64,000 nucleotides of DNA from UBA2705 sp963977105 (lineage in GTDB: Bacteria; Pseudomonadota; Alphaproteobacteria; Micavibrionales; Micavibrionaceae). Below are positions 53,156 to 61,289 of this stretch, piece after piece (position 1 is the stretch's first letter; each line of letters begins with the position of its first letter). The stretch covers positions 558,001-622,000 of the forward strand of contig CAXBNI010000001.1 in assembly GCA_963977105.1 (NCBI GenBank). The letters run 5' to 3'. The notes below the pieces were generated by a model. The model searched no databases. It saw only the letters and a program-made list of their open reading frames with translations, and was not told the origin of the DNA. The position numbers and the translations under genes were made by a program.

Positions 53156-54028
53156 TTACACATATATGGGCTTAGGATAGCCACCAATAGCATATACACT
53201 ATGCACTGCGCCGAGTAAATCTTGTAATTTTGCGACACTTGCAGCGCTGCGGTCAACAAAGCCATCTACGCGTAACAAACGATAATAAGCGCCGTCCTGA
53301 GCGTAATCAGTGCTTTCGACGACATGCAGCGCAGATTCCTGTATGGCTTGGCGCATATCAGCCTCATTAAAGGGCTGTGTTCCACGTAAAGCGATGTAAC
53401 TGAAATCATCTTCCGATGAATCGAAATATGTCCGCGCAACAATCAGATACTGACCATCGGCCTTATCTTGATCTGCGCTCAAGGTAATGAATGGCATTGA
53501 CTGCACAATCGAGATCGGCATTACACCATCCGTTGCCACATCGTCATCCAACGCCTGTAACAATGCAGGTAGCCAGTATTGTTGACCTTCTTCATTCACG
53601 GTTTTTGGAATAATTGCAAAATCTGTCGTCTGCGTCGCAACAGCGTTAATTACTGATGTGATACTGCCCCCGCGACGAACAGGTAAAATGCTGCCAAAAT
53701 AATCGGTTACAATTTTCAAATCATCACCACGCCCCTGATGGCTATAAAACTGCGCTGTAAGGCCTGATTGCAGCATCGACACCGCGCTAACAAGCTCACG
53801 CCAGATGCGCGTGACCGCTTGTTTGGGTAAATCGCCCTTATGACGGCTAAGCAAACGCCTTACCATACGCGCTTCACGCGCAGGGTGTACAACCGGCATA
53901 CCTCGCTTACGCTTTTCTGCCGCGATGGATGAGGCAAGCGCCGCGCGCTCCATTAAAAGATCGTGAATAGAACTGTCTATTGAATCGATCTTTTGTCTAA
54001 TATTATCAAGAGTTTGTGACTTATACAT
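53156..54028 (-). CDS. Chorismate mutase with prephenate-dehydratase-like C-terminus
   Basis: The first ~90 residues form an AroQ-type chorismate mutase (IRQKIDSIDSSIHDLLMERA, then REARMVRRLLSR and AVTRIWRELVSAVSMLQ), converting chorismate to prephenate. The remaining ~200 residues resemble a type-II PBP-like prephenate dehydratase fold, including TQTTDFAIIPKT and a final ACT-like segment (LLRVDGFVDRSAA). The dehydratase catalytic T-R-F signature is not obvious, so this part may be regulatory or inactive. It lies directly upstream of tyrC on the same strand, consistent with aromatic amino acid synthesis, and diverges from metA. Confidence 0.85.
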   Translation of the reverse strand: MYKSQTLDNIRQKIDSIDSSIHDLLMERAALASSIAAEKRKRGMPVVHPAREARMVRRLLSRHKGDLPKQAVTRIWRELVSAVSMLQSGLTAQFYSHQGRGDDLKIVTDYFGSILPVRRGGSITSVINAVATQTTDFAIIPKTVNEEGQQYWLPALLQALDDDVATDGVMPISIVQSMPFITLSADQDKADGQYLIVARTYFDSSEDDFSYIALRGTQPFNEADMRQAIQESALHVVESTDYAQDGAYYRLLRVDGFVDRSAASVAKLQDLLGAVHSVYAIGGYPKPIYV

Positions 54029-54114
54029 TGAGATAAATTTATTTAACCGTTAATCTGAGGGACATTACAATCGAAACACTGTAACACAATATTATACGGG
54101 AAGAGTATAAGAAG

Positions 54115-55176
54115 ATGCCCCTCGTTGCCTATAAAAATATTCCAAGCTTTCAGCGTCTACAGAAAGATGGTCATCTTATTCTGAGTGAAGACCGCGCCTT
54201 ACGGCAGGATTATCGCGGCCTACATATTGGTTTTTTAAATATGATGCCCGACGCCGCTTTGGAAGTTACTGAACGTCAGTTTTTTCGCCTTATCGGTCGT
54301 GCAGACCGTATCATGCAGTTTTATATGCATCCCTTTACAGTTAATGGTATTGAGCGCGGTGGCGAAGCCCAAAAGTATATTCATGATTACTATGAGACTT
54401 TTGACGAGATAAAAGCACAAGGTCTAGATGCCCTGATTATCAGCGGCGCGAATATCTCTACTTGTGAACTTGCAGACACAGATTTTTACAGTGAGCTTAA
54501 AGATGTTCTGGAATGGGCGGCTGATAATGTAACATCTGTCCTTTGTTCATGCCTATCAACCCATGCCGTGATGCGCGCTCTCTTTAATGAAAAACGCAGC
54601 CCCTTAAAAGAAAAGCTTTTTGGCGTGTACAAACACAGTATTGTTGACCAAACACAGCCCCTTACGCGCGGAATTAACACTGCATTTGATGCCCCGCATG
54701 CGCGGAATAATAACATAGAACGCGCACAGTTTGAAAAGCACGACATGCGCATCCTTGCTGAAAGCCCTGAAGCAGGCGTACATTTAGCAAGCTCAAAAGA
54801 CGGCTTAAAGCTGATATGTTTTCAAGGTCATCCTGAATACGACCGCATTAGCCTGCTCAAAGAATATAAACGTGATATCGGTTTTTATTTTGATGGCAAA
54901 ACGAGTGCTTCCCCACCTTTTCCTTTTGGCTATTTCCAAAATGATAAAATGGATCTTGTCCGCAAATACATTGACGGCGTATATCAAACCAAAGATATCG
55001 CGCGCTTTGACGAGGATTATTTAGCGCAATATGTTGATAATACTTGGCAAGATACAGGGCGCTCTATTATTCAAAATTGGGTTGGGGCTGTCTACCAAGT
55101 TACAGGATTTGAACGTAACAAGCCTTTTATGGATGATATTGACCCCAGTAACCCAATTAAAAATGTCTTAATATAA
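54115..55176 (+). CDS. metA: Homoserine O-succinyltransferase (MetA family)
   Basis: First committed enzyme of methionine synthesis, transferring an acyl group to homoserine. The family block IGFLNMMPDAALEVTERQFF is clear. The nucleophile region is C-S-C-L-S-T-H-A (C144 and C146, probably C146) and the substrate-binding block is FQGHPEYDR. This CLSTHA form, rather than the C-W motif of E. coli MetA, fits a second MetA subgroup seen in other proteobacteria. The acyl donor (succinyl or acetyl) is not decided by sequence alone. No SAM-riboswitch-like element is seen in the 86-base upstream gap; GGAAGAG is its ribosome site. Confidence 0.9.
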   Translation: MPLVAYKNIPSFQRLQKDGHLILSEDRALRQDYRGLHIGFLNMMPDAALEVTERQFFRLIGRADRIMQFYMHPFTVNGIERGGEAQKYIHDYYETFDEIKAQGLDALIISGANISTCELADTDFYSELKDVLEWAADNVTSVLCSCLSTHAVMRALFNEKRSPLKEKLFGVYKHSIVDQTQPLTRGINTAFDAPHARNNNIERAQFEKHDMRILAESPEAGVHLASSKDGLKLICFQGHPEYDRISLLKEYKRDIGFYFDGKTSASPPFPFGYFQNDKMDLVRKYIDGVYQTKDIARFDEDYLAQYVDNTWQDTGRSIIQNWVGAVYQVTGFERNKPFMDDIDPSNPIKNVLI

Positions 55177-55187
55177 CTACATGTAAC

Positions 55188-55216
55188 TTGACATAAAGCA
55201 GTTAAATCTTTAGTAT
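55188..55216 (+). promoter_or_regulatory. Candidate promoter of a leaderless small gene
   Basis: Perfect TTGACA (55188-55193), 17-base spacer, TAGTAT (55211-55216). The predicted start site falls within a base or so of the ATG at 55223, which has no Shine-Dalgarno, so transcription would give a leaderless mRNA. Confidence 0.5.
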
Positions 55217-55222
55217 AGTCAT

Positions 55223-55465
55223 ATGTTACTAAAGATAGAAACCAGACATAAATCTCATTACGGCCTAGGTACTCCACGTAAGGAGCTTCTATCCGCTTCA
55301 CTGTTCACATTTGGCGTGCTGCTTTTTGTTGCGATTATGCTTTATCTCGGCGTCACATCGATTACTGATGGCGTAATTTTAGGTAGTGAATTAAATGGTG
55401 ATGGTACCGTTGAGTATCTCTGCCTTGGCACACAATGCGAAAACCTAAACCGTATGGACTGGTAA
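55223..55465 (+). CDS. Small one-helix membrane protein, unknown
   Basis: An 80-residue protein with a basic N-terminus (MLLKIETRHKSHYGLGTPRK), one membrane helix near residues 25-45 (LFTFGVLLFVAIMLYLGV) and a short acidic tail with two cysteines (YLCLGTQCENLNRMDW). The two Cys could form a disulfide or bind metal if the tail is outside. It has no recognisable ribosome site but a good promoter whose start lies at the ATG. It converges on a methyltransferase gene 14 bases away. Confidence 0.65.
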   Translation: MLLKIETRHKSHYGLGTPRKELLSASLFTFGVLLFVAIMLYLGVTSITDGVILGSELNGDGTVEYLCLGTQCENLNRMDW

Positions 55466-55479
55466 AGCCGCCCTCGCCT

Positions 55480-56235
55480 TTATAGCTTTCCTCTGATATT
55501 TGCAGCCGGTTTCGGCACATACACCCACCGTCCGCCATTACGGACCGGCGCCTTGCTGCCACTACTCGGCGTCGCCCGTGCATAAAGCTTTTTCGTACAT
55601 TCGATAATATAAACGCCCGACAGTGCGGGCATCGTGTAGGGGCCAATTTTTTCAAGGCTTGGCGCCATTCTATGAGTAAATTGCTTTGTTGACGGCAGAG
55701 CAAACAACGCGGGGGTCACTGATTCAATATCAAATTGTTCTTGGATAAGAAAGTCTTGTATTTGCATACGCGAATATGGTGTCCCAACGCCAAAGGGCGA
55801 CCATGACGCCATGCTCCATAGCCCTGTGCGGTTTGGCACAATTAAAATTAAGCGCCCATTACTACGTAAAACGCGCCATGATTCCTGTAACAAGCCGCGT
55901 ACAGAGCCTGCATGTTCCATCGCGTGCATCAACAGCACATTATCAAAGTAAGACATTTCAAAAGGTAGCTCTGCGCTTGCTGCGAGCAATGATGAGCTTT
56001 TATCTTTATTCGGCCACGGCAACACGCCCATTTCAACGCGCCCTGCGTTAACGCAAAGCTCTGCTTCTGGTAAAAAAAGGTCAAGATAAGGCGAAGAAAA
56101 ACCATAACCGAGAACCCGCGAACCCTTCACATTCGGCCATGTTTTACGGATGTGATGACGCAGGACATTACGGACTAAACGCCCCGTGCGCGTTAAATAA
56201 AAATCATCATAATCTTTGGCGGTGACGAGCATCAA
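55480..56235 (-). CDS. Class I SAM-dependent methyltransferase
   Basis: A 251-residue protein with a type-11 methyltransferase core. The SAM-binding motif I is diverged (GSRVLGYGFSSPYLDLF instead of DxGxGxG), motif II is AASAELPFEMSYFDNVLLMH, and motif III is WRVLRSNGRLILIVPNRTGLW. The C-terminal ~60 residues are basic and Pro/Gly-rich. The family often lies near gloB in alphaproteobacteria; here it sits downstream of the interrupted GNAT gene on the same strand. Substrate unknown. Confidence 0.87.
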   Translation of the reverse strand: MMLVTAKDYDDFYLTRTGRLVRNVLRHHIRKTWPNVKGSRVLGYGFSSPYLDLFLPEAELCVNAGRVEMGVLPWPNKDKSSSLLAASAELPFEMSYFDNVLLMHAMEHAGSVRGLLQESWRVLRSNGRLILIVPNRTGLWSMASWSPFGVGTPYSRMQIQDFLIQEQFDIESVTPALFALPSTKQFTHRMAPSLEKIGPYTMPALSGVYIIECTKKLYARATPSSGSKAPVRNGGRWVYVPKPAANIRGKL

Positions 56236-56265
56236 TACGTTCTTTTTGCGTTACAATTCTATCCA

Positions 56266-56739
56266 TTATAACGCTTTAACCATTTGGACGCATGGATTTT
56301 TTTCATTCCACAAATTTGGGAAAACTTCTAAAGGCAGAAAACCCTGCTGCAGGTAGAAACGCCGCGTTTTGGCATAGGCACAATTCGGACGGCTTTCATC
56401 AAGCGTTTTTACCTGCAAGAACTGCATATTCACCGCCCGTAAACGTATCTCTGCGGCTTTGATCATCTCATGGCCAACACCTTGACGATGGTACTCAGGT
56501 AAAAGACCCATGACGTATATTTCAGCCGCGGAAACATTGTGCTTTTTAATTGAAATGAACCCAATAACTTCGTCGCCTTTGACTGCTTTTAATATCGGGT
56601 AGCCTTGCATCGTTTCGATGTAATCAACAATGGAATCTTCCACACCAAACCAATCAGGTAAAGCGCGTAAAATGGCTTCGCAGCTTTCTACGCTGCCGAA
56701 TTCTTACCATATATATTTTATATCTTCAGCGGCTTTCAT
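56266..56739 (-). pseudogene. GNAT acetyltransferase gene interrupted by an in-frame stop
   Basis: A GNAT N-acetyltransferase frame. The acetyl-CoA loop is visible in HRQGVGHEMIKAAE and the end reads FYLQQGFLPLEVFPNLWNEK. Immediately after the mutT stop, an ATG at 56739 opens MKAAEDIKYIW and meets a TAA (56704-56706). The same frame then continues EFGSVESCEAILRALPDW into FGVEDSIVDY, which looks like the conserved N-terminus of the family. So codon 12 appears to be a nonsense mutation. The first in-frame start after it is a GTG at 56643, inside the conserved region, giving 125 residues. It may be a pseudogene, or a sequencing error may have created the stop. The gene would be translationally coupled to mutT. 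Confidence 0.72.
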
Positions 56740-57189
56740 CTATAAATATTCAATAATCGTTGAGATGAGGGGGATATCCGCAGGCGGCATATCCAGTTCA
56801 TAAAGCTCTAATGGTTTGATCCATTTAAGGTTTTGCCCCTCTTGACCTTTGGGGATACCGCGCCAAACACGGCAAGCATATAAAGGCATCATCAGATGGA
56901 ATTTTTCGTAGCTATGGGATGCAAAGCCAAGTGGATAGAACCCGCAAGGGCGCGTCTCAATGTCTAGCTCTTCACGCAATTCACGCATTAGGGCAAATTC
57001 AGGAGTCTCGCCCTGCTCTATTTTTCCGCCGGGGAATTCCCACATACCGGCCATAGATTTACCTTCGGGGCGCTGCGCGACAAGGATACGGCTATCTTTG
57101 TCTATAAGCAACGCCGCCGCCACAAGAACTATCTCAAGTCCAGAGCGTGGCGGCGGCGGATATTCTAATGCTTCTTCACAGGACATCAT
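56740..57189 (-). CDS. mutT: (Deoxy)nucleoside triphosphate pyrophosphohydrolase, MutT-like
   Basis: Nudix enzyme that removes oxidised nucleotides such as 8-oxo-dGTP. The Nudix box is complete: GGKIEQGETPEFALMRELRE followed by ELDI, matching GX5EX7REUXEEXGU. WEFPGGK and LVAQRPEGKSMAGMW precede it, typical for MutT. The length of 149 aa is right. Its TAG is immediately followed by the ATG of the interrupted GNAT gene. The start has FR-like basic context and a modest ribosome site. Confidence 0.92.
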   Translation of the reverse strand: MMSCEEALEYPPPPRSGLEIVLVAAALLIDKDSRILVAQRPEGKSMAGMWEFPGGKIEQGETPEFALMRELREELDIETRPCGFYPLGFASHSYEKFHLMMPLYACRVWRGIPKGQEGQNLKWIKPLELYELDMPPADIPLISTIIEYL

Positions 57190-57223
57190 GGCAATTTCGC
57201 TTTCATTATCCTGTCAGAATGTA

Positions 57224-58186
57224 TTATTTGGTTTTAACAGCTTCGCCGTTAATGTCGTACAAAGTCACTTTTGATTCTGAACGCCAGTTACCAAGGAGGT
57301 CTTGTAAAACTTTATTACGAAGGCCTGCTTCAAGCTCAGGCTTCTTCAAATCAAAGCTCTCCGCTTTAACAGCGCGCTTGTCTTCAAGCTTAATCACGTG
57401 GTAACCGAACTGTGTTTGTACAGGGGCTTTGGTATATGCGCCTTTATCAAGCTTAAATACAACGGCCTCAAACTCAGGAACCATATCGCCTTTTTTGAAG
57501 TAACCAAGGTCACCGCCATTTGCGCCAGATGGGCCGGTTGATTTTGCTTTCGCAAGTTCAGCAAAATCCTTACCGCCATCTAATTCCGTGATAACCGCGA
57601 GGGCTTCTTCTTCAGAGCCTAACAAAATGTGACGTGCACTTGCTTCTTCGACTGCAGCTTGCTCAGCGACATATTCGTCATATGCAGCCTTTAGAGTTTC
57701 ATCTGTAATCTTGCTGTTGATTTCTTTTTCAATAAATACAGCGCGTGCAATTTGCGTTTTAGCTTCATCAAGGCGTGTTTTATACTCATCACTTGCCGTA
57801 ACATCAGAGCTATCTGCCTTTATTTCAACAATTTTGCCATTAACGAACTGATCGAGAACCACAGGAAAAACAACCTGTTTCGGTACAACTTGCTGATGGC
57901 CTGAAAGCTCATCAATCATGTCAAAAATTTCAGAACGCTTGATTTCTACTTTATCAATAACAGCGACAATGGGGTCACCCGGTTTGATTTCGACATTTGC
58001 GTTTTGAAGGCCTAAAGCCGCCTGTTTTTCATCGCCTGCTGCTGGTTCAATTGCACCAAACATGTCTGCATCAGAATTCATAACGTCTTTGCCGTAAGAG
58101 TTTGCAAAAACAAATCCGCCTAGGGATATAGTGAACATTGACAGTACTAATATGCCGTAACGTCCAACAAAACCTTTAATCTTCAT
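57224..58186 (-). CDS. Parvulin-type peptidyl-prolyl cis-trans isomerase
   Basis: Exported folding catalyst of 320 aa. A signal or anchor segment spans residues 9-30 (YGILVLSMFTISLGGFVFA). A SurA-N-like helical domain follows, then a parvulin domain at about 185-280, with ASARHILLGSEEEAL, FAELAKAKSTGPSGANGGDL and GYFKKGDMVPEF, ending QFGYHVIKLED. It diverges from secA with a 200-base gap, a combination common in alphaproteobacteria, consistent with helping newly exported proteins fold. The exact client set is unknown. Confidence 0.92.
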   Translation of the reverse strand: MKIKGFVGRYGILVLSMFTISLGGFVFANSYGKDVMNSDADMFGAIEPAAGDEKQAALGLQNANVEIKPGDPIVAVIDKVEIKRSEIFDMIDELSGHQQVVPKQVVFPVVLDQFVNGKIVEIKADSSDVTASDEYKTRLDEAKTQIARAVFIEKEINSKITDETLKAAYDEYVAEQAAVEEASARHILLGSEEEALAVITELDGGKDFAELAKAKSTGPSGANGGDLGYFKKGDMVPEFEAVVFKLDKGAYTKAPVQTQFGYHVIKLEDKRAVKAESFDLKKPELEAGLRNKVLQDLLGNWRSESKVTLYDINGEAVKTK

Positions 58187-58320
58187 AATAAGCCCCTTTA
58201 AAATCGGTTGTTGAGTGGTTTATGTATAACAATATATATATAACGATTTCCATTTCTGCACAGATGGCCGTTAAAAAGCAATAAAAAAAGGTATAACGCA
58301 TAAGTTTTAATGGGCATTGA

Positions 58321-58349
58321 TTGACGATTTGTACAAAACTACCTATATA
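58321..58349 (+). promoter_or_regulatory. Sigma-70-type promoter of secA
   Basis: TTGACG (58321-58326), 17 bases, TATATA (58344-58349), about 40 bases ahead of the secA ATG. A TTAA-N8-TTAAC sequence just downstream (58372-58387) resembles but does not match a CtrA box, because the spacing is one too long. Confidence 0.6.
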
Positions 58350-58388
58350 TTCTACCAGACCCTTAACTATATATTTAACTGAGGAAAT

Positions 58389-61133
58389 ATGCTGTTAAAC
58401 CTAGCAACTAAAATATTCGGCTCAAGCAATGAGCGTCAGCTAAAAAAGCTGAATGGCTACGTTGAAAAAATCAACGCATTAGAGCCTGAACTAGAAGCAT
58501 TAAATGATGCCGAACTGAAAGCCAAAACGAGCGAGTTTCGAACGCGTTTAGAAAATGGTGAAACAGAAGACGACATTATTTATGAAGCCTTTGCCGTTGT
58601 GCGCGAGGCATCAAAACGTGCCTTGGGTCTGCGTCCGTTTGACGTACAAATGATCGGCGCCGTTGCACTGCATAAGGGGTACATATCCGAAATGCGTACA
58701 GGTGAAGGTAAAACGCTTGTTGCTACTCTGCCAACATATTTGAATGCTATTTCTGGTAAGGGCGTGCATGTCGTAACTGTGAATGATTATTTGGCTGAGC
58801 GTGACTCTGAATGGATGGCGAAGGTTCATAACTTTCTTGGCCTCAGCGTTGGCTGCATTACATCAAACAAACGCGACCAAGAGCGCCGCGATGCTTATAA
58901 ATCTGATGTCACTTATGGTACAAATAACGAGTTTGGGTTTGATTATTTGCGCGATAATATGAAGTTCAACCTAGATGAAATGGTACAGCGTCCATTTAAC
59001 TTTGCTGTCGTCGATGAAGTCGACTCGATTTTAATTGATGAAGCACGTACCCCGTTAATTATCTCAGGCCCATCTGAAAGTTCACCTGACCTTTATGTCA
59101 AGGTTGACAAGCTTATCCCTCTTCTTGTCGAAGACGATTATGAACTTGATGAAAAAATGAAATCTATTTCATTGAACGATCAAGGCTCTGAGCATATTGA
59201 AGAACTTCTCAAAGAACATGGCTTATTGGGTGAAGAAAACCTATATGATGCGCAGAACATCAACTTAGTACACCATGTCAACCAAGCATTGCGTGCCCAT
59301 AAGTTATTTGAACAGGACAAAGACTATATTGTTAAAGACAATAAAGTGATTTTGATTGACGAATTTACAGGCCGCATGATGGATGGTCGCCGTTTCTCCG
59401 ATGGCTTACATCAAGCCTTAGAAGCCCGCGAAAATGTTGAAATTCAGCAAGAGAACCAGACACTTGCCTCGATCACATTCCAAAACTTCTTCCGTATGTA
59501 TCCAAAACTTGCGGGTATGACAGGTACCGCGCTTACCGAAGCGACAGAGTTTATGGAGATTTATAAACTAGGCGTTTTGGCTATTCCGACAAATGTTGAT
59601 GTCACTCGTATCGATCGTGATGATGAGATCTACAAATCTCAGGCCGACAAAGAAACTGCGATGCTTGAGCTGATTAGATCTGCGAATGAAAAACAGCAGC
59701 CTATTTTGGTCGGCACCGTCTCTATTGAGAAATCCGAAGCGCTTGCAAGAGTCCTTAAAAAACACAAGATCAAGCACCAAGTCCTCAATGCACGTTACCA
59801 TGAGCAAGAAGCTCATATTATTGCGCAAGCTGGCATTCCCGGCGCAGTCACCATTGCGACGAATATGGCGGGTCGTGGTACGGATATTAAACTTGGCGGT
59901 AACTTAGATATGCGTATCACGCAAGAAGTTGCGGATGATTTATCAGAAGCTGAGCGCGCGAAAAAAATTGTGCAAATAAAAAAAGAGATTGCTGAAAATG
60001 AAGCGATAGTCAAAGAGGCTGGCGGCTTGATGGTCATTGCATCAGAACGCCATGAAAGCCGACGCATTGATAATCAGCTCCGTGGTCGTTGTGGTCGTCA
60101 GGGTGACCCTGGTGAAACTAAATTCTTCCTTTCTGTCGAAGATGACCTTATGCGTATTTTCTCTCCTGATGCTTTAGAAGCCGTTTTGGGTAATTCAGCC
60201 ATTGGCTTGCGTGATGGTGAAGCGTTAACGCACCCATGGCTAAGTAAAGCACTGGAAAAAGCACAAGGCCGCGTCGAGCGCCAGAATTTTGAAATTCGTA
60301 AAAACCTTCTTAAATTTGACGACGTTATGAATGACCAACGTAAAATCATTTATGAGCAACGCCGTGAAATCATGGATAGTGAAAGCGTCGCAGAGCTTGT
60401 GGCTGATATTCGCCATGAAGTGATTGAAAACATTGTCAATGCCTCTATGCCGGCAGGAAGCTATGCCGACCAATGGCTGACAGATCACTTAAAAACAGAA
60501 TCTATCCGCTTACTTGGTATGGAATTACCAATTGATGAATGGGTCAAAGAAGAAGGTATCGCCAATAGCGAGATTTTAGAACGGATCATTAATGCTTCGG
60601 ACAGAAAAATGGCCGCCAAAGCCGCAAAATCTGGCCCTGAATTTTTTAGAGAAATTGAAAAATCATTCGTCTTACAAACACTTGATAACGCGTGGAAAGA
60701 CCACTTGTTACAGCTTGACCACTTACGTCAGGGCATTAACTTACGTGCCATTGGCCAGCGTGACCCGCTTAACGAGTTTAAAACCGAAGCCTTCACAATG
60801 TTTGAAGTCATGCTGAATACTATGGGTGAAAACATCACACAGAATTTGAGCATTGTTGAATTTAATCTCGACGAAGAAACTCTACAAAAAATGGTCGAAG
60901 ACTATCAAGATTCACAAAATGCAAAAACAGGCCGTAGCCTGAACGGTGAAAGTGATAATGGCGCTCCAATGATGCAGCCTAGCGCAACATTGATTAAGCC
61001 TAAATTTGATAAAAATGATCCGGATACATGGGGCAAAGTGCCGCGTAATTCAGATTGCCCGTGTGGCAGCGCCAAGAAATACAAACATTGCCACGGTAAA
61101 ATCACCGCGCAAAATGTTGTAAACCGCGCTTAG
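58389..61133 (+). CDS. secA: Protein translocase subunit SecA
   Basis: ATPase motor that pushes preproteins through SecYEG. The 914-residue protein contains Walker A MRTGEGKTLVATLP (near residue 100), Walker B VVDEVDSILIDEARTPL, the preprotein-crosslinking and helical wing regions, and second-domain motifs (MAGRGTDIKLGG). It ends with the zinc-binding tail CPCGSAKKYKHCHGK. Divergent from the parvulin gene; single-gene transcript with its own promoter and terminator. Confidence 0.98.
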   Translation: MLLNLATKIFGSSNERQLKKLNGYVEKINALEPELEALNDAELKAKTSEFRTRLENGETEDDIIYEAFAVVREASKRALGLRPFDVQMIGAVALHKGYISEMRTGEGKTLVATLPTYLNAISGKGVHVVTVNDYLAERDSEWMAKVHNFLGLSVGCITSNKRDQERRDAYKSDVTYGTNNEFGFDYLRDNMKFNLDEMVQRPFNFAVVDEVDSILIDEARTPLIISGPSESSPDLYVKVDKLIPLLVEDDYELDEKMKSISLNDQGSEHIEELLKEHGLLGEENLYDAQNINLVHHVNQALRAHKLFEQDKDYIVKDNKVILIDEFTGRMMDGRRFSDGLHQALEARENVEIQQENQTLASITFQNFFRMYPKLAGMTGTALTEATEFMEIYKLGVLAIPTNVDVTRIDRDDEIYKSQADKETAMLELIRSANEKQQPILVGTVSIEKSEALARVLKKHKIKHQVLNARYHEQEAHIIAQAGIPGAVTIATNMAGRGTDIKLGGNLDMRITQEVADDLSEAERAKKIVQIKKEIAENEAIVKEAGGLMVIASERHESRRIDNQLRGRCGRQGDPGETKFFLSVEDDLMRIFSPDALEAVLGNSAIGLRDGEALTHPWLSKALEKAQGRVERQNFEIRKNLLKFDDVMNDQRKIIYEQRREIMDSESVAELVADIRHEVIENIVNASMPAGSYADQWLTDHLKTESIRLLGMELPIDEWVKEEGIANSEILERIINASDRKMAAKAAKSGPEFFREIEKSFVLQTLDNAWKDHLLQLDHLRQGINLRAIGQRDPLNEFKTEAFTMFEVMLNTMGENITQNLSIVEFNLDEETLQKMVEDYQDSQNAKTGRSLNGESDNGAPMMQPSATLIKPKFDKNDPDTWGKVPRNSDCPCGSAKKYKHCHGKITAQNVVNRA

Positions 61134-61158
61134 CACTGCATTTAATATTGAAGACACC

Positions 61159-61195
61159 AATGGGGCGAGATGCATATCTCGCCCCATTTCTTTTG
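61159..61195 (+). terminator. Intrinsic terminator of secA
   Basis: Perfect 13-bp stem AATGGGGCGAGAT (61159-61171) / ATCTCGCCCCATT (61176-61188) with loop GCAT, followed by TCTTTT. Confidence 0.9.
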
Positions 61196-61228
61196 CCCTA
61201 CAAATATTTACTATGTGCTCAGACCATA

Positions 61229-61268
61229 AAAAAAGAGCTCATCGACATACGCCCATAAGCTCTTTTTT
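61229..61268 (-). terminator. Intrinsic terminator after nuoG
   Basis: AAAAAAGAGCT (61229-61239) pairs with AGCTCTTTTTT (61258-61268) across an 18-base loop; A and T tracts on both sides allow function in either direction. It ends the nuo transcript directly after nuoG, so downstream complex I genes are not next to it. Confidence 0.75.
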
Positions 61269-61289
61269 CTATATCTCCCAGAATAAGTA

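Noticed and set aside
54029..54114. Possible SAM-II riboswitch upstream of metA
   Set aside because: The 86-base gap shows no SAM-II conserved pattern.
58372..58387. CtrA-like box TTAA-N8-TTAAC upstream of secA
   Set aside because: The spacer is 8, not 7, so it does not meet the consensus; kept only as a remark in the promoter entry.
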